Shown here: piece after piece, positions 1 to 5,270 of the stretch
How the letters are laid out: every line of letters starts with the position of its first letter
How positions within the stretch are numbered: the first letter of the stretch is position 1
Assembly: GCA_017307315.1 (NCBI GenBank)
Contig: JAFKFF010000156.1
Location: forward strand, 1 to 5,270
Length of the DNA stretch: 5,270 nucleotides
Reading direction: 5' to 3'
Source of the DNA: Alphaproteobacteria bacterium
GTDB taxonomy: Bacteria; Pseudomonadota; Alphaproteobacteria; Micropepsales; Micropepsaceae
Made by a program: the position numbers and the translations under genes
Notes under the pieces: model-generated
What the model was told of the DNA's origin: nothing
What the model saw: the letters and a program-made list of their open reading frames with translations, nothing else
Database searches by the model: none

Positions 1-430
1 TCGCCTCCCACCCTTTCAATCCGCCATCCAGCAAAGAAGCGCGGTCGCCGAACCCGGCCGCATCCATGGTCAGGATGATGCGCGTGGCCCGCGCGATGCC
101 GTCATTCTCGCTATAGACGATGACATGGGATTTGTCCGAAATGCCGAGCGCCTGCATCTGCGCCCGCAATGCGTCGGGCGGCGGCAATTCCGTCACCAAT
201 CCTTCGGGACTTTTCACCGTTAGGCCGTTGGGCTCGAGCAGATGGGCGCCGGGAATGTGCTTGGCCTGATAGCCCGCCGGGGTGCCGACATGCAGGATCA
301 CGACATCCTTGTCCGCCGCATGCTGCGCCAGCCAAGCCGGGGTCACCAGCAGCTGATCGCGCGTGGCGGCGAACGCAGTACCGGCCGAGACGACGGTTAT
401 GGCGGCGGCGAACAGAAACGATTTCAACAT
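1..430 (-). CDS. Secreted rhodanese-type sulfurtransferase, N-terminal part (paralogue B; 3' end outside the window)
   Basis: The visible 143 residues hold a Sec-type signal peptide (basic start MLKS, hydrophobic core, likely cleavage after AFA near residue 21) and a complete first rhodanese-like domain. Rhodanese landmarks are AGYQAKHIPGA, SHVIVYSEND and SLLDGGLKGW. Rhodaneses move sulfane sulfur from donors such as thiosulfate or 3-mercaptopyruvate to acceptors; with this signal the protein should act in the periplasm. The cysteine position of this first domain carries SEND-type residues instead, as is usual for the inactive half of two-domain enzymes; the catalytic half would lie beyond base 1. 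The start at 430 is preferred over an in-frame ATG at 436 because GGGAG (441-437) sits 6 bases before it. The protein is about 58% identical to the sulfurtransferase at 1385-2269 over the shared part. It lies 85 bases downstream of the phzF stop on the same strand, probably in the same operon. The substrate is unknown. Confidence 0.9.
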   Translation of the reverse strand, partial: MLKSFLFAAAITVVSAGTAFAATRDQLLVTPAWLAQHAADKDVVILHVGTPAGYQAKHIPGAHLLEPNGLTVKSPEGLVTELPPPDALRAQMQALGISDKSHVIVYSENDGIARATRIILTMDAAGFGDRASLLDGGLKGWEA

Positions 431-515
431 GAACATCTCCCAGCCCGGTTTCGGCAACTCATCGCGGCATGATTACCATTGGCGGGCGTCTCGCGACAGT
501 GGCGGCAGGCAGCCT

Positions 516-1388
516 TCAATGGCCAGCCTCGAACCGCACATCGCCGCCCAACCAGCAGCCTCGCACGGCGCCCGCGGAATCTGTTTGAAACCGCACCCGG
601 ATTTCCGAAGGCCGGCCCATCGCGCGGCCCTGCCGGACGCGAACGGGCGCTCCCTCCGCCGAGACCTGCCCATTTTCCAGCAAGCCGAAGGCGAGCGCCG
701 CCGCGGCAATGCCGGTCGCCGCATCTTCGGGATAGCCGGACGATTTGGGAAATTGCCGCGCCTCGAATATGCGATTTTGCGCGTCCGAAACGGCAAAGGG
801 ATAAAGGCCGGTCGATCCGATCGCCTCGCAAATTCTTTCGATCCGATCGAAATCGGGTCGAAGGCCATCCAGGATCGCTGGGTTCTTCAGTGGTATGAGT
901 GTTTTGGTCCGGCTGGTGCTGGCATTCCAAATCGGCTGGGGCGCCAACCCGGCTTCGTCGACGCCAAGGACCGCAAGAATTTTCCTGGCATGCCCATCTG
1001 TCTTCAAGGGCTCCAATTTTCCCTTGGGCTGGCTGATTTCGATGCCATCCGGCCCGACCTGTGCCTCGACCGTTCCGCTCAATGTTGCGATCCGGATTTG
1101 TTCACCCGGCAATTTATCGAGCTGCTTCAGCAACCAAACCGCGCCAAGCGTGGCGTGACCGCACATTTCCATTTCATGATTGGGCACGAAAAACCGAAAA
1201 GTGAAATGGCAATCGGAATGATCGGGCGGCGGAAAAACGAAAACGCTTTCATGGCCATACGCAGCGGCAACAGCCCGCATGTCGGCATCGGCAAATCCCG
1301 CCGCGTCGAGAATCACGGGCGCGGGATTGCCGCCGCCGGGACCGGCCGCGAAAACAGTGACAAGCGAGATATTGCTTGTAGGCGTCAC
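516..1388 (-). CDS. PhzF-family isomerase/epimerase-like protein
   Basis: This 290-residue protein has the usual PhzF length and landmarks: an N-terminal VTVFAAGPGGGNPAPVILD strand and loop (10-28), a glutamate in GHESVFV (E47, matching catalytic Glu45 of PhzF), CGHATLGA (76-83, with H78) and GYPEDAATGIAAAALA (218-233, with D222). The family has a cofactor-free two-domain diaminopimelate-epimerase-like fold; characterised PhzF isomerises trans-2,3-dihydro-3-hydroxyanthranilate in phenazine synthesis. Most homologues have unknown substrates, and no other phenazine gene is present here, so a phenazine role is not supported. There is no signal peptide, so it should be cytoplasmic. The start is GTG at 1388-1386, which overlaps the TGA of the upstream sulfurtransferase (GTGA). 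No good Shine-Dalgarno is visible, so translation is probably coupled. The frame stays open further upstream to an ATG at 1856, but that extension lies inside the sulfurtransferase and matches nothing PhzF-like. Family call sure, reaction unknown. Confidence 0.94.
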   Translation of the reverse strand: MTPTSNISLVTVFAAGPGGGNPAPVILDAAGFADADMRAVAAAYGHESVFVFPPPDHSDCHFTFRFFVPNHEMEMCGHATLGAVWLLKQLDKLPGEQIRIATLSGTVEAQVGPDGIEISQPKGKLEPLKTDGHARKILAVLGVDEAGLAPQPIWNASTSRTKTLIPLKNPAILDGLRPDFDRIERICEAIGSTGLYPFAVSDAQNRIFEARQFPKSSGYPEDAATGIAAAALAFGLLENGQVSAEGAPVRVRQGRAMGRPSEIRVRFQTDSAGAVRGCWLGGDVRFEAGH

Positions 1389-2269
1389 TTGCCGGGCGTG
1401 TTCGAGGTTTCGACCGGCAGCTTGCGCGCCGTCCAGTCTTGGAAGGAGCCGTCGTAAAGCTGAGGTTCGATGCCCACGGTGCGGGCGGCGAAGACCACGG
1501 CGCTGGACTGGCCGCCGACCTGGCAATAGGCCACGACATGGTCGCCGGGCTTGACGCCGGCGCCCGCGAACAGGGCTTTCAATTCCGCCGCGGATTTCAA
1601 TCTCCCATCGGAGTCGTAAACGCTGGTGTAGGGTAGCGAACGGGCGCCGGGGATGTGACCATCGCCGCTCATCTTGGCGATCAGCCCGCCATAGAAGACC
1701 GCGGCGCGCGCGTCGATCAGATCGTAGCCCGGCGCCGTGGCGTGAGATTGCACGAAACCGGCATCGACCACCCTGGGCTGGATCCGCAACGGCGAAAGAT
1801 GGCCCTGGACGGAAGCGGGCGTTTCCGTGCTGACGGCGTGCCCGGCTTTCTTCCATTCCGCCAATCCGCCATCCAGCAGCGAAGAGTGATCGCCGAATCC
1901 GGCGACATCGAGCGTGAAGAGCACGCGCGTGGCGCGCTGGAATTCATCGCTCTCGTTATAGACGATGATATGAGAGCCGTCCGAAACGCCTAGGCTTTCC
2001 AGCTGCTTTTGCAGCATCTCGGGCGGCGGCACTTCCACCGAAAGATTGGGCTGGGAGACCTGCAGCAGCTTGCTATCGACCAGCCGGGCGCCCGGAATAT
2101 GGCCGGACTTGTATCCCGCCTCCGAGCCCACATGGAGGATGACCAGAGTCTTGTCGCCGCCATGGGCCGCAAGCCAGGCCGGTGTCACCACCAGTTGATC
2201 GCGGGTGGCGGCTTTGGCGCCGGTGGCGAGAAGCAGAGCGGCGGCGGCGATCAGAAGCGGCTTTCTCAT
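1385..2269 (-). CDS. Secreted two-domain rhodanese-type sulfurtransferase (paralogue A)
   Basis: The protein has 294 residues. Residues 1-20 form a signal peptide with an AKA|A cleavage site, which places it in the periplasm. Two rhodanese domains follow. Domain 1 (about 25-145) has AGYKSGHIPGAR and SLLDGGLAEW but carries NESD in place of a catalytic cysteine. Domain 2 (about 165-290) has DLIDAR, GHIPGARSLPY, the active-site loop CQVGGQS with Cys249, and LYDGSFQDW. Two-domain sulfurtransferases take sulfane sulfur onto this cysteine and pass it to a thiophilic acceptor; the loop differs from the CRKGVTA (thiosulfate) and CGSGVTA (mercaptopyruvate) types, so the donor cannot be named. The start at 2269 follows the signal peptide and a GGGAG (2280-2276) 6 bases upstream; a longer in-frame ATG at 2311 would put a basic stretch before the signal. 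It lies 78 bases after the galE stop and overlaps phzF by 4 bases. A paralogue sits on the other side of phzF. Confidence 0.93.
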   Translation of the reverse strand: MRKPLLIAAAALLLATGAKAATRDQLVVTPAWLAAHGGDKTLVILHVGSEAGYKSGHIPGARLVDSKLLQVSQPNLSVEVPPPEMLQKQLESLGVSDGSHIIVYNESDEFQRATRVLFTLDVAGFGDHSSLLDGGLAEWKKAGHAVSTETPASVQGHLSPLRIQPRVVDAGFVQSHATAPGYDLIDARAAVFYGGLIAKMSGDGHIPGARSLPYTSVYDSDGRLKSAAELKALFAGAGVKPGDHVVAYCQVGGQSSAVVFAARTVGIEPQLYDGSFQDWTARKLPVETSNTPGK

Positions 2270-2347
2270 CGGCTTCTCCCGGAGGCGCGAGTGACGGTTT
2301 CTCAGTAACACCGCCCGGCGGGAAGCGACAAGCCGCGAGGCCCGGAC

Positions 2348-3328
2348 TTACGTGGAATTCAGGCGGCTTTCCCAGGCCAACGCGCCGGCCACGATCTCGT
2401 CCAGCGCGTCATGCTCCGGCTTCCAGCCCAGCGCGGCCTTGAGCTTGGCGGGATTGGAAACGATCATGGGCGGATCGCCGGCGCGGCGCGGCATTTCCTT
2501 CACCGCCAGCGCCTTGCCCGCCACGCGCTCCACCGCCTTGACCACTTCGCGCACCGAGAAGCCGTGACCATAGCCGCAATTGAAGACGCTTGAATCTGCG
2601 CCGTTCCTGAGGTGCCCCAGCGCCAGCGCATGCGCCCCGATCAGGTCGGAGACATGGATGTAATCGCGGATGCCGGTGCCGTCGGGCGTGGGATAGTCGG
2701 TGCCGAAAATCCCCAGATAGGGCACCCGGCCCAATGCCACCTGGCAGGCGCGCTTGATCAGGTGGGTGGCGCGCGGGGTCGACTGGCCGCTGCGGCCTTT
2801 GGGATCGGCGCCCGCGACATTGAAATAACGCAAGGCGACATAGCGGAAATCATGCGCCATGGCGGTATCCGCCAGCATCCATTCCGTCATCAGCTTGGAG
2901 CGGCCGTAAGGGCTTTCGGGCGCCTTGATCCCGTCCTCGGCGATCGACGGCTGGTCGGTCGCGCCATAGACCGCGGCGGTGGAAGAGAAGATGAATTTCT
3001 TCACCCCCGACGCCACACATGCCTCGATCAGGTCGCGCGAGGCCGCCGTGTTGTTGGCGTAGTAGAAAAGCGGATTTTCCACCGATTCCGGCACCACGAT
3101 GGAGCCGGCGAAATGGATCACCGCCTCGACCTGGTGTTTTTCCAGGACCTCGCGCACCAGCTTGGTGTCGCGGATGTCGCCTTGCACGAAGGTTGCAGCT
3201 TCGGCGACCTGCGCCCGAACGCCGGTGGTGAGATTGTCCAGCACCACGACCTTGTCGCCCTGATCGGCCAGGGCCAGGGTCATGTGGCTGCCGATATAGC
3301 CGGCGCCGCCGGTAACAAGCACGGACAT
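2348..3328 (-). CDS. galE: UDP-glucose 4-epimerase
   Basis: This is an extended short-chain dehydrogenase/reductase of 326 residues, close to the 338 of E. coli GalE. It interconverts UDP-glucose and UDP-galactose through a bound NAD-dependent 4-keto intermediate in the cytoplasm. Seen in order: the NAD-binding TGGAGYIGSH (6-15), GDIRD (50-54), IHFAG (71-75), SSTAAVYG (115-122) with S116, the catalytic Y141-x3-K145 (SPYGRSK), RYFNVAGAD (167-175), GTGIRDYIHVSDL (217-229) and RRAGDPP (281-287). Ser, Tyr and Lys keep the spacing of E. coli S124, Y149 and K153, so it should be active. The start ATG follows GGGA (3340-3337) at 8 bases. The gene begins 29 bases after the O-ligase stop, so both are probably cotranscribed and GalE likely makes a sugar donor for the glycan that the ligase handles. 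Activity on N-acetylated sugars cannot be excluded from sequence alone. Confidence 0.96.
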   Translation of the reverse strand: MSVLVTGGAGYIGSHMTLALADQGDKVVVLDNLTTGVRAQVAEAATFVQGDIRDTKLVREVLEKHQVEAVIHFAGSIVVPESVENPLFYYANNTAASRDLIEACVASGVKKFIFSSTAAVYGATDQPSIAEDGIKAPESPYGRSKLMTEWMLADTAMAHDFRYVALRYFNVAGADPKGRSGQSTPRATHLIKRACQVALGRVPYLGIFGTDYPTPDGTGIRDYIHVSDLIGAHALALGHLRNGADSSVFNCGYGHGFSVREVVKAVERVAGKALAVKEMPRRAGDPPMIVSNPAKLKAALGWKPEHDALDEIVAGALAWESRLNST

Positions 3329-3357
3329 CTGACGTATCCCTTTGTGGTCCGGAGAAA

Positions 3358-4707
3358 TTAGCGCGCCCGCAAATCCATCGCGGCGGCGGGCATCTCGGGC
3401 AGGCGAGCCATATCCTGTTCGGCCTTGCGGCGCCAGGCCGGCACGGTTCTGCCCAAGGCATCGGTCGCGGGCTGCTTCACCGCCAGCAAAAGTGCGCCGC
3501 TCAAGGCCAGAAGCACCAAATAGCCGTCATAATAGGCCATCGAGAGCGCCGCCCCGCCCACCATATAGGCCACGATGCTGACCTGCAGCATGCGCGCCAG
3601 CTTGGCGGCCCAGTCCAGCTCCGGCCGCGTCTTGGCGAAGGAAAGCGTCGCAGACGTGTTGTACCAGGCGGCGGCCACCAGCATCAGGAAAAGCGCCAGC
3701 CCGACAAAGCCGTGATCGCCCAAGACTTCGAAATAGATGCTGTGCGCGGCGCGGCCGATATTGAGACTGCCCGGCGAGTGATAGGCGTGCGCCACCCAGT
3801 CGTTTTCGATGGAGGCGAAGCCGCCGCCGGTCAGGGGATGGGCCTCGGCGACATTGAAGCTCGTTCGCCACGCCTCCAGCCGTTCCTGGAACGAAGCGTC
3901 CTGGCCGGCGGAATCGATCGTGGACATGCGGTGGAACCAGCTGGCCGGCACCAGGTTGGGAAGCATGAGCAGCACCATCCCGCCCAGCACCAGCGGCAGA
4001 AGGCCCGAGCGCGATTTCAGCATATAGACACCGCCCGCCACGCCCAGCGCCACCAGCGCGCCGCGAGAATAGGTACCGATCACCGCCACGATGGTCAGGC
4101 CCATGACCGCCAGAAGGCCGGCCCGGACCCAATAACGGCGGCTGGTGACCCTGAGATAATTCATCAAGGGCAAGATCATCACCAGCGCCAGGCCGAGATG
4201 ATTGTTGTCCGCGATCATCGAATTTTCCGGGCCGAAGACATGGTTGCGGCCGCCGGTGAGCAAGGTGAAACCACCGCCCTTGATGCCGAAATAGCCGATG
4301 GAGAGCACCACCGCCCACACCACCGCCTGGATGCGGGCCTTGTTGTTGGCGATCGCGAGCACCGCGAAGGCCAGGACCAGGGTCTTGATGGTGCGGTCCC
4401 ACAATTCGTAGGAGACGTCTCGCTGAAGCGCGTAATAGGTGGTGACGGAAACCCAGAACGCGAACAGCACCAGCATCGCGGTCACCGGGTTCATCGGCGC
4501 GATCTTCTTCTCGCGGGAACCCGCCCAGGCGAAGGCGGTGGCGATGGCGATATAGAAATTGAGCTGGAAGCCGGACAGGAAGCCGTAAACCTCCCGCTGC
4601 GGGTTCATCAGCGTGACCCAGATCCAGGCCAGGATGCCGATCTGCGGTGCGCGCAGAATGAGGGGCAACACGCTCAAAAGCGCGCCCAGCAGAATCAGAT
4701 CACGCAC
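3358..4707 (-). CDS. Exosortase A system-type O-glycosylation ligase (DUF5935 and Wzy_C regions)
   Basis: This is a 449-residue polytopic inner-membrane protein with roughly ten or more hydrophobic segments. It starts MRDLILL and carries IWVTLMNPQREVYGF (29-43), NHVFGPENSMIADNNHLGLA (155-174), GTYSRGALVALG (211-222), QERLEAWR (274-281), HPLTGGGF (290-297) and AAHSIYFEVLGDHGFVGLAL (320-339, with H322). The first half matches the DUF5935 region and the second half the O-antigen ligase/polymerase (Wzy_C) region. Together this is the pattern of the TIGR03097 family, the probable O-glycosylation ligase associated with exosortase A. By analogy with WaaL and PglL it would transfer a glycan from undecaprenyl diphosphate to a protein or lipid acceptor on the periplasmic side. 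The start is GTG at 4707, chosen because the family begins M-R-D-L and GGGGAG (4722-4717) lies 9 bases upstream; the frame is open further upstream but has no ATG until 5150-5241. The C-terminal 35 residues are a charged cytoplasmic-type tail. No exosortase is visible in the window, so the acceptor is open. Confidence 0.88.
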   Translation of the reverse strand: MRDLILLGALLSVLPLILRAPQIGILAWIWVTLMNPQREVYGFLSGFQLNFYIAIATAFAWAGSREKKIAPMNPVTAMLVLFAFWVSVTTYYALQRDVSYELWDRTIKTLVLAFAVLAIANNKARIQAVVWAVVLSIGYFGIKGGGFTLLTGGRNHVFGPENSMIADNNHLGLALVMILPLMNYLRVTSRRYWVRAGLLAVMGLTIVAVIGTYSRGALVALGVAGGVYMLKSRSGLLPLVLGGMVLLMLPNLVPASWFHRMSTIDSAGQDASFQERLEAWRTSFNVAEAHPLTGGGFASIENDWVAHAYHSPGSLNIGRAAHSIYFEVLGDHGFVGLALFLMLVAAAWYNTSATLSFAKTRPELDWAAKLARMLQVSIVAYMVGGAALSMAYYDGYLVLLALSGALLLAVKQPATDALGRTVPAWRRKAEQDMARLPEMPAAAMDLRAR

Positions 4708-4716
4708 CCGGAACGG

Positions 4717-4722
4717 CTCCCC
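4717..4722 (-). promoter_or_regulatory. Ribosome binding site GGGGAG deciding the GTG start of the O-ligase
   Basis: On the minus strand GGGGAG lies 9 bases before the GTG at 4707. It supports this start over any codon in the long open frame further upstream, and the resulting N-terminus (M-R-D-L) agrees with the family. Confidence 0.65.
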
Positions 4723-4783
4723 AAAATGAGACTTTGCCCGCGAGCCTTGCAGAAACCATGCCCGCGCGGAAGAGCTTGCCCGC

Positions 4784-4812
4784 AAGAGGTTAACCAAAGG
4801 GTCAAACCTCTT
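4784..4812. promoter_or_regulatory. Inverted repeat AAGAGGTT / AACCTCTT in the divergent region
   Basis: Perfect 8-bp arms (4784-4791 and 4805-4812) flank a 13-base centre. The left arm runs into TTAACC (4790-4795, inside the palindrome GGTTAACC at 4788-4795). The site lies between the divergent ligase gene (start 4707) and small membrane protein gene (start 4860), where an operator or shared promoter element is expected. It could be a dimer-binding site or a hairpin in the ligase leader. TTAACC recalls the alphaproteobacterial CtrA half-site, but the second half (TTAA after 7 bases) is GTCA here, so CtrA binding is only a weak possibility. No convincing -35/-10 pair is visible near it. Confidence 0.4.
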
Positions 4813-4824
4813 CTTGTAGAAGGA

Positions 4825-4850
4825 CGCCGGGCATGAGAGCGTGCCCGGCG
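4825..4850 (+). promoter_or_regulatory. Perfect 9-bp hairpin abutting the Shine-Dalgarno of the small membrane protein gene
   Basis: CGCCGGGCA (4825-4833) and TGCCCGGCG (4842-4850) are exact reverse complements around the 8-base loop TGAGAGCG. The last stem base is also the first G of the GGAGG ribosome binding site at 4850-4854. A GC-rich leader stem placed here could limit or modulate ribosome access; alternatively it could be a protein-binding palindrome in DNA. There is no T-run, so it does not look like an intrinsic terminator. Confidence 0.5.
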
Positions 4851-4854
4851 GAGG
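4850..4854 (+). promoter_or_regulatory. Ribosome binding site GGAGG deciding the start at 4860
   Basis: GGAGG lies 5 bases before the ATG at 4860. This is the best Shine-Dalgarno match in the window and favours that start over the in-frame ATG at 4833, which falls inside the 9-bp inverted repeat and would add nine residues before the membrane segment. Confidence 0.75.
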
Positions 4855-4859
4855 CTGAA

Positions 4860-5132
4860 ATGTCCGGTTTGCTGTTCCTTTTCGCGGTCGCGGCTTTCGT
4901 CCTGATCGCCTATTGGGCCTACCGCAATGACGCGATGGCCATCGGCGAGGAAGGTTCCGGGCTGTTGGCCATGCGTTCCGAAGCCCCCAAGGCCAAGCCC
5001 GTGCCCAAATGGAAGAAGGCAGCGGAACCGCGCGAGAGCGCGGCGCGCCAGCCCTCTCCCGCGGCCGGCCGGGAACCGGCCTGGAAGCGCAATTTCCTGC
5101 ATCGGCGCCAGCGCGCGATCCGCAATCCATAA
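4860..5132 (+). CDS. Small single-pass membrane protein of unknown function, 90 residues
   Basis: I do not recognise a named family. Residues 3-21 form one hydrophobic membrane segment directly at the N-terminus (GLLFLFAVAAFVLIAYWAY). A short acidic stretch (GEEGSGLLAM, 29-38) follows, then a low-complexity tail rich in Pro, Ala, Lys and Arg that ends in a strongly basic patch (AWKRNFLHRRQRAIRNP, 74-90). The basic residues after the segment suggest that the tail is cytoplasmic. The strong GGAGG 5 bases before the ATG, the clear membrane segment and the divergent position support a real gene despite its size. It is transcribed away from the O-ligase gene and converges on the gene ending at 5171. 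A long antisense frame on the minus strand covers the same bases but is best explained as a shadow. A role near the cell envelope is inferred from topology only. Confidence 0.75.
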   Translation: MSGLLFLFAVAAFVLIAYWAYRNDAMAIGEEGSGLLAMRSEAPKAKPVPKWKKAAEPRESAARQPSPAAGREPAWKRNFLHRRQRAIRNP

Positions 5133-5146
5133 ACCTGGCGCGGCGC

Positions 5147-5160
5147 CCGGGCTTTCCCGG
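5147..5160. terminator. Small hairpin between convergent genes, possible weak terminator
   Basis: CCGGG (5147-5151) and CCCGG (5156-5160) pair around a CTTT loop, and a second CCGGG (5162-5166) offers an alternative pairing. It lies in the 38-base gap between the stop of the small membrane protein gene (5132) and the stop of the convergent gene (5171), where a two-way terminator would be expected. The stem is only 5 bp and no T-run follows on either strand, so intrinsic termination is uncertain. Confidence 0.3.
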
Positions 5161-5170
5161 ACCGGGACAC

Positions 5171-5270
5171 CTAGAGCGCCGGCAGCGGAACGGCGACGAA
5201 AACGGCAACGCCCAGAAGCGCAAGCGCGGCGGCCACCACATAGATGCTGGGCCTGTCCCGGATGGCGAAT
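5171..5270 (-). CDS. C-terminal end of an unidentified, probably membrane, protein (5' part outside the window)
   Basis: Thirty-two codons run from the window edge to a TAG at 5173-5171. They read FAIRDRPS followed by a hydrophobic segment, IYVVAAALALLGVAVFVAVP, and end in LPAL. About 26 of the 32 codons end in G or C, as expected for coding DNA here, and the segment looks like a C-terminal transmembrane helix. Nothing further can be said about family or function. The gene is on the same strand as the O-ligase but is separated from it by the plus-strand small gene, so it is not in its operon. A chance open frame of this length at the edge is possible. Confidence 0.5.
   Translation of the reverse strand, partial: FAIRDRPSIYVVAAALALLGVAVFVAVPLPAL

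Noticed and set aside
437..515. Possible terminator or promoter in the gap between phzF and sulfurtransferase B
   Set aside because: Only very short stems around TCGCGA and no T-run or hexamer pair could be found; beyond the ribosome binding site at 437-441 I see nothing in it.
516..1388. Phenazine biosynthesis role for the PhzF-like gene
   Set aside because: No phzA, B, C, D, E or G gene is present, and most PhzF-fold proteins act outside phenazine synthesis.
363..1457. Long plus-strand open frame (364 residues) opposite phzF and the sulfurtransferase
   Set aside because: It is antisense to a clear PhzF protein, has no recognisable domain or ribosome binding site, and is rich in Arg, Ala and Pro, as expected for a shadow frame in GC-rich DNA.
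1389..1856. Upstream extension of the PhzF reading frame to an ATG at 1856
   Set aside because: It lies within the second rhodanese domain of the upstream gene, encodes Arg-rich nonsense and is absent from the PhzF family; the GTG at 1388 gives the normal length.
2270..2347. Possible promoter TTGTCG / 17 bases / TTACTG (minus strand) between galE and sulfurtransferase A
   Set aside because: The -35 is partial and the -10 matches the consensus very poorly; the gap has no other support for a separate promoter.
2612..3361. Plus-strand open frame (249 residues) opposite galE
   Set aside because: GalE motifs on the minus strand explain the bases; the antisense protein is rich in Arg, His and Asp, with no domain.
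3712..4836. Plus-strand open frame (374 residues) opposite the O-ligase
   Set aside because: It is the exact antisense of the membrane-spanning ligase; its repetitive His, Arg, Asp and Gln composition is what reversed hydrophobic codons give.
4708..5241. Upstream extension of the O-ligase frame to an ATG at 5241
   Set aside because: It is Arg- and Pro-rich with no membrane segments, overlaps the small plus-strand gene, and the family starts at M-R-D-L, which matches the GTG at 4707.

Overview
The window is GC-rich, with strong G/C preference at third codon positions and two GTG starts. It looks like chromosomal DNA of a proteobacterium, most likely an alphaproteobacterium. That placement is an inference from composition, from the exosortase-associated type of O-ligase, and from the general look of the proteins. 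No marker gene fixes the taxon.

Nearly everything reads on the minus strand. From right to left these are: the last 32 codons of an unidentified, hydrophobic-ended protein (5270-5171); an exosortase-A-type O-glycosylation ligase with DUF5935 and Wzy_C regions (4707-3358); a UDP-glucose 4-epimerase, GalE (3328-2348); a secreted two-domain rhodanese-type sulfurtransferase (2269-1385); a PhzF-family isomerase-like protein (1388-516); and a second secreted sulfurtransferase, paralogous to the first and cut by the window edge (430-1). The only plus-strand gene is a 90-residue single-pass membrane protein (4860-5132).

Two functional blocks can be seen. The ligase and galE are 29 bases apart and fit envelope or extracellular glycan assembly: GalE would supply a UDP-galactose-type sugar and the ligase would join a lipid-linked glycan to its acceptor. 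The second block is sulfurtransferase, phzF, sulfurtransferase. The first sulfurtransferase and phzF share a GTGA stop/start overlap, and the two sulfurtransferases are about 58% identical over the part that can be compared, so a tandem duplication flanks phzF. All five genes could be one transcript, because no gap between them exceeds about 80 bases and none holds a clear terminator.

The 152-base divergent region between the ligase and the small membrane protein is the main non-coding stretch. It holds an 8-bp inverted repeat around a TTAACC element and a perfect 9-bp inverted repeat that runs into the Shine-Dalgarno sequence of the small gene. There are no RNA genes, CRISPR arrays, insertion sequences or attachment sites that can be supported.
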